Assembly: GCA_011524845.1 (NCBI GenBank)
Contig: WTJL01000237.1
Span: forward strand, 1 to 11,379
Reading direction: 5' to 3'
DNA from: Flavobacteriales bacterium
GTDB lineage: Bacteria > Bacteroidota > Bacteroidia > Flavobacteriales_D > Sanyastnellaceae
DNA length: 11,379 nucleotides
Positions 6,194 to 11,379 of the stretch are shown in pieces; the first letter of the stretch is position 1, and each line of letters opens with the position of its first letter. Below the pieces are notes generated by a model that was not told the DNA's origin, searched no databases, and saw nothing but the letters and a program-made list of their open reading frames with translations. A program made the position numbers and the translations under genes.

Positions 6194-6823
6194 TCAAGGG
6201 CGTTGTTCGCCTTGGGGGTCCATGCCCAATTCAAACGATCCGGTGGGCTTCAAGATTTGGTAGCGCTCAAACCGACTGTCCGAGGTCAATCCTCTTCCGC
6301 GAAGCACGCCTTGGGCGGTGTGAATCTCGACGGGGCGTTGGGTGCGCACGAGGTCGGAGTCGTGGGACCACACGAGGTGCTCCGTTTCGAGCCGTTCTCC
6401 GTCGTCGTTCACCAGCACGACATCGTCCCAGGCTTCCAGCTTGCCGGCTTCGTCGTCGTACGTTCCGCGGATGGCGGAAAGCCGGGCCGTGTGATGGTCT
6501 TCTGTCCCGCCGATGTACAGGGTGAACCCACCGTCGACATGCCAAACGTCGGGGACGCCTGCCTCGGTGTCCTCGGCTTCCCAGCGCTCGAGCCGCGCAG
6601 CCCGCAGGGACTGCACCACTTCTCCACGTTCCGTGTATTCGAAATAGCCCTGTTCCACCGATTGGGAGGGCCGTGTTTGGGACACCTCAAGATCTTCAGG
6701 AACAGCTTCGTCAGGCGTGGATTGACAGGCGCCGAGCGCACCGAGTCCAACGAACGCGAAAACCGCCCAAACCCCGAAAGGCGAGCGGTTTTTCACAGGG
6801 TGTTGTGGTGGCCACAAGGGCAT
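6194..6823 (-). CDS. lptC: LptC-like LPS-export periplasmic protein with lipobox
   Basis: LptC receives lipopolysaccharide from the LptB2FG ABC transporter and passes it to LptA across the periplasm. This 209-residue protein has one LptC/OstA-like beta-jellyroll region (about 55-200). The typical run is DDVVLVNDDGERLETEHLVW (133-152), then RPVEIHTAQGVLRGRGLTSDSRFERYQI (163-190) and GSFEL; the G-x-G followed by SDSxFxxY is the hallmark of this family. The N-terminus has a charged lead (Lys11, Arg13), a hydrophobic core and LGAC at residues 30-33, so Cys33 would be lipidated, whereas E. coli LptC has a plain transmembrane anchor. The start overlaps the TPR stop by one base (TGATG), implying translational coupling. 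The downstream genes are the small membrane protein and the CNNM protein. Similarity is at motif level, but the cluster context fits well. Confidence 0.87.
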   Translation of the reverse strand: MPLWPPQHPVKNRSPFGVWAVFAFVGLGALGACQSTPDEAVPEDLEVSQTRPSQSVEQGYFEYTERGEVVQSLRAARLERWEAEDTEAGVPDVWHVDGGFTLYIGGTEDHHTARLSAIRGTYDDEAGKLEAWDDVVLVNDDGERLETEHLVWSHDSDLVRTQRPVEIHTAQGVLRGRGLTSDSRFERYQILKPTGSFELGMDPQGEQRP

Positions 6824-8220
6824 CAGCGCACCCGGATCGTGGTGGTCTCACCCGAGCAAGGGCAACCTGGCTTGTTGGGAACCGTGAAGGACCCGCCGGC
6901 TTGCTTGCCGTAGGTGAAGATGTCGTCCACCGTGGGGAACTGCTTGGCCATGTTGGCCATCTTCTTCCCTGCCTTTTCCGCAAGCTCTTCGTTCAAGCGC
7001 TTGGCTTTGGCGTAGTAGTCGCTGGCCACCCAGTACACGGAGCGGCTTCCCAAGGCACCGTCGTTGCAAGCAGAAGAGCTGCCCGCAATGGCGTCGCCGA
7101 TCAGCATGTAGGCGTCGGCATTCTCAGGTTCGATCTCGAGGACTTGACGGGCGTAGTTCCGCGCGGTGCTCGTGCGGCCCATGGCGCTCGCGATTTGGCC
7201 TGTCTTCAAGAGGTAGGTCAACTTCTCGGTGCAATCGCCGCAACGGTTGACCGCGTCTTCCATGTACGTGAAGCTCGAATCCAATTGGCTGGCCTTGGCG
7301 AACCCGATGCCGATGGCGTAGGCCGCCGGGGCAGAAGGCTCCACGCTGTAGACCGACGTGGCCACGGGCAGGAACAAATCGTTGTCCGTGCACTCTTTCT
7401 TGTTCAACAAGCGCAACACTTTTTGCTTCAAGTCCATGTTGTCCGCATCGGCTGCCACTGCGGCGTCGAGCACAGGCACCATGTCGTCGCAATCGGCGAT
7501 GGCCACAAAGACGGTTTCGATGTTGCCCTTGGCCTTTTCGTAGCGCTTCACGTCGCGCTCCTTGCCGGCTTCTTGCGCCCGTGCGAGACCCGCTTGCACG
7601 TAATCCGTCAGGGCGAGGTAGTCGGTGAGCATTTGGGCGCGCATGTTGGCCTGAGCCACGGTGTCGCCTTTGAGCGCCCGCTTCATGGTGTAGAAGCTTG
7701 CGGTGTAGTATTGGTACAATGTCGTGGCGGAGGATTCTTCCTTCAAGCATTCCACGCTCTCCTTGAACATCTCGTACGCCGCTTGGTGCTCGCTCTTGTT
7801 GTACTTGTAAAAGTCAGACGCTTTGCGGCCCAAAATTTCGCACCGGTTGTTGGGGCTGCGCTTGGTGCTGGGGTACAACTCCATGCGCTTGTCGTGGAGG
7901 TACAGCAAGCTGTCGACCAACACGGCTTTGCGTGGGTCCTCGTCCTCGACTTTCTTGAGCTCTTTTCCGATGAAGGAGGCACCGTCTGCGTACAACCCCT
8001 CGCTGGCGGTTTCTGGGCACACGTTGCACGCCTTTCTCCACTGGATGTACGCTTCGTCGTAGTTCTTCTGCTTCTTGTACGACTTGTAGACGCTCAAAGC
8101 TTCTTTGCACTTCAACTGCTGTTCAGGCGTGTCGCCGTAGCGTTCGTCTTGGGCCAAACCGACGTTGGTGCCAAGGAGCATCGCAAAGGCGGCGAAAAGG
8201 AGGGTCTGGAGGGCCTTCAT
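6823..8220 (-). CDS. Periplasmic TPR-like protein, cysteine-rich, function unknown
   Basis: A 465-residue exported protein. The signal peptide is clear: MKALQTLLFAAFAMLLGTNVGLAQ, with likely cleavage before or after Gln24 in the LAQ-DE context. The rest is helical, with degenerate tetratricopeptide repeats: one near 45-75 (YDEAYIQWRKACNVCPE), one near 140-170 (AAYEMFKESVECL), and a clear one near 340-376 (ARQVLEIEPENADAYMLIGDAI). Twelve cysteines occur in the mature part, including CNVC (65-68), CGDC (327-330) and CPC (453-455) close to the C-terminus. It lies 45 bp after the barrel gene and overlaps lptC by one base. It is the TPR protein usually found between the barrel gene and lptC in Bacteroidota. 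Its molecular function is not known to me; a scaffold for outer-membrane or LPS assembly is a guess from context. Confidence 0.85.
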   Translation of the reverse strand: MKALQTLLFAAFAMLLGTNVGLAQDERYGDTPEQQLKCKEALSVYKSYKKQKNYDEAYIQWRKACNVCPETASEGLYADGASFIGKELKKVEDEDPRKAVLVDSLLYLHDKRMELYPSTKRSPNNRCEILGRKASDFYKYNKSEHQAAYEMFKESVECLKEESSATTLYQYYTASFYTMKRALKGDTVAQANMRAQMLTDYLALTDYVQAGLARAQEAGKERDVKRYEKAKGNIETVFVAIADCDDMVPVLDAAVAADADNMDLKQKVLRLLNKKECTDNDLFLPVATSVYSVEPSAPAAYAIGIGFAKASQLDSSFTYMEDAVNRCGDCTEKLTYLLKTGQIASAMGRTSTARNYARQVLEIEPENADAYMLIGDAIAGSSSACNDGALGSRSVYWVASDYYAKAKRLNEELAEKAGKKMANMAKQFPTVDDIFTYGKQAGGSFTVPNKPGCPCSGETTTIRVR

Positions 8221-8265
8221 GGGTTCAGGTTTCTCAGGTTCAATGGTTTGTCTTCTGTAGGGTCG

Positions 8266-9693
8266 TCAATCGTACAACCGGGGTGTCAGCCAAAGGTTCT
8301 TGGCGAAGGGTGTCAAGGTGACGCCCAGGTGGACACGAAGGTTGGTTTCACGATGAATCGATTCAAACGATGTGGAGCGTTGTCCAACATCCATGCCAAA
8401 GTGGAGTTGGCTTGCGCTTCGGCTGCCTTTCAAAGGGGCGTTCATTCCCCAACTCACGCGCCATTCCTGCAAAGGAGAGGTCTCCGTTCCGTCGGCGCTG
8501 GTCAGCACCACAGGCAGGGTGGATTGACGGAATCCCGCGCGGTAGGTCGGACGCACAATTTTGCCCGGTTTCCGCCCAGGGGTCCACAGCACGCCGAAGG
8601 CGGTGCTGACGGCATCGCCCCAAGACGCAGAGCCGTCCATCAGGTGGTCCAGAGCAGTGGCCGACTCCGACCAAGCTTGGGACGAGTGGTCCACAAACAG
8701 GCCCCAGCGGTTTCCGCGGGCTCCGTCCCATTGCAAGCCTCCACCCAACGTCCACTTTTGGGGAACCGATCCCTGAAGCACAGCCTCGTCAAACGCCGAG
8801 GTGTCAATTCCAGTCACCACGTTGTTCACGACGAGCGTGGACTCCACCAGGCGGCTGTAGTCGGTGTGAAGGGTCCGTGCGGGGCTCCACGTTGCGCCGG
8901 CGCGCAGGGTCCAGCTGCCGCGGAATTGCTTGAATTCGTCGTAACGTGCCCGAAGCACTTGAAAGGCTTCTGCACCAAACACCCAACCGGTGGCACGGTG
9001 CCGAGAAGACACCACCGTGCGCACGTCGCGGAAGGTGAGGTCTTGAATGTCGAGGATGGACGTTTGGACGGCGTCGCCAAACCAGTGGTCGACTTGGAAT
9101 CCGACGTCCATGCCACGAGAAGTGATCAACACGCTGTCCGCGCCTGCATTCAACCAGGTGCGTCCGCGCCATCCATGGGCGAGACCTACATAGGCCCGCG
9201 CGAGGCCGCCAGAGCCGTTGTACGACTCTGCGATGCTGCCCAACGTGGTGTCGGTCAGGGTACGCGACACGCCAAAGGACTTGGAGGTCATCGGCGTCAA
9301 TCCCAATTGGAGTGCGCTCAACGATCGAGGTTGTTTGACGACCAATCCGAAGTTTCCAGGTCCTCCGGTCAAGGCGTTGGTGGTGCTGTCGCCTTCCGAC
9401 AACTGCATGCCTTGGAGGTGGATGGAGCCTTGGAACGTGGGGTTGGCCAATCCTGCCGCAGCAGCAGGTTGATCGGCGTTGACCGCGAGGTTGCTGGCGG
9501 AGATGGACGTGATGCCTCCCATGCTGGCCAAGCTGGGTGCCAAGTTGCCCTGAGAGGTGCCCAAACCAAACCGTGCAAAGGGGCTGAAGTCTGTTTCTTG
9601 AGCCCACCCATGGAGCCCTTGTCCAAGAAGGAACACAAACGCCAAGGCACTTCCTTTGAAGAGTGAGGAGAACGCGCGCTTGGGGTCAGGCAT
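8266..9693 (-). CDS. Outer-membrane beta-barrel protein, function unknown
   Basis: A 475-residue exported protein. It begins with basic residues, a hydrophobic stretch (about 11-28) and GWAQ, giving a signal peptide with probable cleavage near Gln32. The mature start carries SPFARFGLG (37-45), the equivalent of the SPYSRYGxG motif at the start of a large Bacteroidota outer-membrane barrel family. It is followed by MGG (58-60) and ANPTF (83-87), which parallel the mGG...NPA pattern of FadL/PorV-like barrels. The rest alternates short amphipathic strands with Gly-, Ser- and Trp-rich turns, as expected for about 14 strands. The ATG at 9693 was preferred over the in-frame ATG at 9714 because it gives a compact signal peptide and an 8-nt overlap (ATGCCTGA) with coaX like that of gldE/gldD. 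The last residue is not aromatic. The substrate is unknown; hydrophobic-compound uptake or a scaffold role are both possible. Confidence 0.86.
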   Translation of the reverse strand: MPDPKRAFSSLFKGSALAFVFLLGQGLHGWAQETDFSPFARFGLGTSQGNLAPSLASMGGITSISASNLAVNADQPAAAAGLANPTFQGSIHLQGMQLSEGDSTTNALTGGPGNFGLVVKQPRSLSALQLGLTPMTSKSFGVSRTLTDTTLGSIAESYNGSGGLARAYVGLAHGWRGRTWLNAGADSVLITSRGMDVGFQVDHWFGDAVQTSILDIQDLTFRDVRTVVSSRHRATGWVFGAEAFQVLRARYDEFKQFRGSWTLRAGATWSPARTLHTDYSRLVESTLVVNNVVTGIDTSAFDEAVLQGSVPQKWTLGGGLQWDGARGNRWGLFVDHSSQAWSESATALDHLMDGSASWGDAVSTAFGVLWTPGRKPGKIVRPTYRAGFRQSTLPVVLTSADGTETSPLQEWRVSWGMNAPLKGSRSASQLHFGMDVGQRSTSFESIHRETNLRVHLGVTLTPFAKNLWLTPRLYD

Positions 9694-10456
9694 GGAAGTG
9701 GTTGAACAGTGCATGGTACCCTTTGAGGGTCAGTTGAGCGTCGGCGAATTTCGGGCGGATGTCGCGGAGTTCCAAGAAGTGGGCGTCGCCGCCTGTGAGG
9801 AGGACCCCCAGATTTGGCAGTTCTTGGGACCAGGCGTGCCATTTCCCTTCGATTTCCGCGGCCAGTCCACCCACGGCGCCTGCCAACAAGGCCCGATCAG
9901 AATTTGAGCCAAGTCCCGCAGCGCCGTTCAGTGCGAGGTCGTGGCCGTCGTGCAACGAAGGTCTGGGCAGACGCGCGGTGCCTTGAGACATCGCGTCCAA
10001 CCTCATGGGGATGCCTGGAGAGATGGTGCCGCCCCAATGCATTCCGCTGTGAATCAGATCGACCGTCGTGCAGGTGCCCACATCCACCACCATCCATGCC
10101 CCCTCCGGGTGGGCTTCGGCACAACAGCCTTTCAGCACCGCCCAAGCATTGGCCACGCGGTCAAGTCCAGTTCTTTCGGGTTCCACCACAGCGGTCGGGA
10201 GCGGGGTGGGATCGCCTGGATGGAGCACAAAAGCCTCCGGGAACAACGACACCCAAGGAGCAAGATCGCCGCTTCCTGTGACCATCACAAGGTCGTGTTC
10301 GCCGAGTGTGGATTGCCATTGCCTTCCTGTGTCGAGGTGGGCGACCGGGGCAGATTCCAGTTGAGCTGGAGGCTGCGTCAGGTCGTTCCCGTTGTCAAAC
10401 GTGGCCCACTTCGCGCGGGTGTTGCCCACGTCCAATATTCGGCGCGTCACGGCCAT
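9686..10456 (-). CDS. coaX: Type III pantothenate kinase
   Basis: CoaX phosphorylates pantothenate with ATP, the first committed step of coenzyme A synthesis, in the cytoplasm. At 256 residues it has the family's usual length and all its signatures in order. The N-terminal phosphate-binding DVGNT is at 9-13, and GLDR at 97-100 has the catalytic Asp99. VVDVGTCTTVD (123-133) is the second ATPase-fold motif, followed by GGTISPGIPMRLDAMSQGTARLP (142-164), and TGGDAHFL lies near 221-228. This is the acetate/sugar kinase/Hsc70 superfamily fold, unrelated to CoaA. The start overlaps the gldD stop by 10 nt (ATGGCCGTGA), and its own stop overlaps the barrel gene by 8 nt, so it is embedded in a translationally coupled envelope operon although its job is metabolic. 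The call is secure. Confidence 0.96.
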   Translation of the reverse strand: MAVTRRILDVGNTRAKWATFDNGNDLTQPPAQLESAPVAHLDTGRQWQSTLGEHDLVMVTGSGDLAPWVSLFPEAFVLHPGDPTPLPTAVVEPERTGLDRVANAWAVLKGCCAEAHPEGAWMVVDVGTCTTVDLIHSGMHWGGTISPGIPMRLDAMSQGTARLPRPSLHDGHDLALNGAAGLGSNSDRALLAGAVGGLAAEIEGKWHAWSQELPNLGVLLTGGDAHFLELRDIRPKFADAQLTLKGYHALFNHFHA

Positions 10457-11058
10457 CGCACGGATTCCATGATGCGACGAACGTCAGCCTCCATGCGGGC
10501 CAGAACGGGGGCCGTGCTGTCGGGATTGGGCGCGTGGTTGAAGTACAGCGAGCCGCGCATGAAATGCTCTGTGCTGTCTGTCACGAAGAATTGCAACGGC
10601 GCCGCGACAGGGCCTTCCAGCAGGTAGAGCATGCCGGATTTGCCCTCCTCGTTGAGCGCGTGCCTCCGAATGCCCGAGGCCGCCACCTCGTGCCCAAACA
10701 CCAGCGACTGCGCATCCTTCAACAATGCGGGCAACCGGCCGTCCACGGGCACTTCGGTGCAGTGCAACCGCGCATTGAACCGTGGAAACGCCAAGTTGTA
10801 CCAGCATCCAACTTCGCCTTTTGGCGTGACCTTTCGCTCGACCTTGGCGTGGTTGGGGATGCGGAAAGAGGTGGCGCAGGGGCTCTTGTATCTCGTGGAG
10901 GCGGTGTCGGGAAGGGTGATGCGCACGTGTCCGTGGGGCTTGGGGACGGGCACATCGTCGGGACGAATCCACCAGGCTACGCCGCACGCGAGCACCCCAA
11001 GTGCCACAACCCACATCCAGGGGCCACGTCGAGAAGTTTGGGTCCCTGAATCAGCCAT
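10447..11058 (-). CDS. gldD: Gliding motility protein GldD
   Basis: GldD is needed for gliding motility and type IX secretion in Flavobacterium; it is usually described as a lipoprotein. This 203-residue protein shows the family pattern: PKPHGHVRITLP (39-50), the block around YKSPCATSFRIPNHA (57-71), CWYNLAFPRFNARLHC (85-100), and LLEGPVAAPLQFFVTDSTEHFMRGSLYF (146-173) followed by PNPDSTAPVL. It ends with an ESVRW tail. The ATG at 11058 was chosen because it puts a hydrophobic N-terminal segment (13-31) first and overlaps gldE by 8 nt (ATGGCTGA); longer in-frame starts lie inside gldE. The possible lipobox is VLAC (22-25), with Leu at -2, and the hydrophobic stretch continues past Cys25 (GVAWWI), so it may instead be a plain membrane anchor. 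Mature cysteines are 61, 85 and 100. Confidence 0.9.
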   Translation of the reverse strand: MADSGTQTSRRGPWMWVVALGVLACGVAWWIRPDDVPVPKPHGHVRITLPDTASTRYKSPCATSFRIPNHAKVERKVTPKGEVGCWYNLAFPRFNARLHCTEVPVDGRLPALLKDAQSLVFGHEVAASGIRRHALNEEGKSGMLYLLEGPVAAPLQFFVTDSTEHFMRGSLYFNHAPNPDSTAPVLARMEADVRRIMESVRWP

Positions 11059-11379
11059 CCGATGGGTCTGTGCGATGGTCCTGAGATTCAGGTCGAGGGA
11101 GTTCGATTTTGACGCGGTGGATCCTTCGGGCGTCGCCCGCATCCACAAGCAGGCGAATGCCCTCAAACGTCACGGCCTGACCTTTTCGAAGGAGCTTGCC
11201 CGATTGCTCGACCATGAACCCACCGAGGGTGTCACTTTCTCCCTTGGCCGCTTCCCAAACGTCTTCTTCCAACCCCAAAATGCGGTAGACGTCCAACAGC
11301 GGAGTCTTGGCTTCAAACAGGTATGTGAATTCATCCAACACGGAGTGCATCACTTCCTCGTCGTCGAATTCGTCGGCGA
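11051..11379 (-). CDS. gldE: Gliding motility-associated CNNM/CorC protein GldE, C-terminal fragment (cut by right edge)
   Basis: Only the last 108 residues or so are present; the gene enters from beyond base 11379 and stops at 11051. The fragment starts with an acidic ADEFDDEEV linker, which in GldE follows the second CBS domain. It continues with a CorC_HlyC domain: FLFEAKT-like YLFEAKTPLLDVYRILGL, then GESDTLGGFMVEQSGKLLRKGQ, then a strand-rich RRIHRVKIEL end. This matches GldE more closely than generic CorC proteins because of the SDTLGGFxxEQxGKxL block and because gldD follows directly with an 8-nt overlap, as is typical of gldE-gldD. GldE is a polytopic inner-membrane protein thought to act with GldD; the membrane and CBS parts lie outside the window. 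Confidence 0.9.
   Translation of the reverse strand, partial: ADEFDDEEVMHSVLDEFTYLFEAKTPLLDVYRILGLEEDVWEAAKGESDTLGGFMVEQSGKLLRKGQAVTFEGIRLLVDAGDARRIHRVKIELPRPESQDHRTDPSDG

Noticed and set aside
6706..6727. Acidic residues after the LptC lipobox as a surface lipoprotein export signal
   Set aside because: The run after Cys33 is QSTPDEAVPEDLE; it lacks the Lys/Gln-plus-acidic arrangement close to the Cys expected of that signal, and LptC is a periplasmic protein.
6673..9666. Plus-strand open frame of about 1000 codons antisense to lptC, the TPR gene and the barrel gene
   Set aside because: Starts inside lptC, shows no recognisable domain, and runs opposite three well-supported genes. Long antisense frames are expected from the codon bias of GC-rich genes.
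9694..9714. Longer start for the barrel gene (ATG at 9714)
   Set aside because: Adds seven polar residues to the signal peptide and lengthens the overlap with coaX to 29 nt; the ATG at 9693 gives a cleaner signal peptide and the overlap size seen at the gldE/gldD junction.
1..11379. tRNA genes, CRISPR arrays, transposons, phage genes, toxin-antitoxin or defence genes
   Set aside because: None seen on either strand: nearly all bases are accounted for by housekeeping and envelope genes, with gaps of at most 76 bp and no repeat arrays or inverted-repeat ends.

Overview
The window reads as chromosomal DNA of a GC-rich member of the Bacteroidota, most likely Flavobacteriales or a close relative. 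The case for this is the adjacent gliding-motility genes gldE and gldD, the Bacteroidota-type gene string that follows them, an SDR-type L-threonine dehydrogenase, a long-form QueA, mostly weak Shine-Dalgarno sequences, and TAnnTTTG-like boxes upstream of several genes. Coding density is very high. I see no tRNA, rRNA, CRISPR array, insertion sequence, phage gene or integration scar, so this is core rather than accessory DNA.

Left part (1-2474). On the minus strand lie the N-terminal end of cysteinyl-tRNA synthetase (cysS, running off the left edge) and, upstream of it, a complete SDR-family L-threonine 3-dehydrogenase (tdh). Divergent from tdh, with only about 36 bp between the start codons, is queA on the plus strand. 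queA converges on the long minus-strand cluster, and one hairpin between the two stop codons can serve both as terminator.

Main cluster (2495-11379, all minus strand, so transcribed right to left). The order of transcription is gldE (C-terminal end only, cut by the right edge), gldD, coaX, an outer-membrane beta-barrel protein, a periplasmic TPR protein, lptC, a 73-residue two-helix membrane protein, a CNNM/CBS/CorC membrane protein, and a PpiD/SurA-like peptidyl-prolyl isomerase. The first genes overlap by 8-10 nt, tpr and lptC overlap by 1 nt, and the other gaps are 15-71 bp. This looks like one operon or a few overlapping transcription units.

Functionally the cluster is an envelope-biogenesis block: gliding/T9SS-associated proteins (GldE, GldD), LPS transport (LptC), an outer-membrane barrel, a periplasmic TPR protein and a periplasmic folding factor, with pantothenate kinase (CoaX) inserted. 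Two members of the same CNNM/CorC family sit at opposite ends of the block. The least understood parts are the barrel, the cysteine-rich TPR protein, the small membrane protein and the second CNNM protein. If the window holds an undescribed functional unit, these four are the best candidates. I found no defence system or other clearly exotic element.
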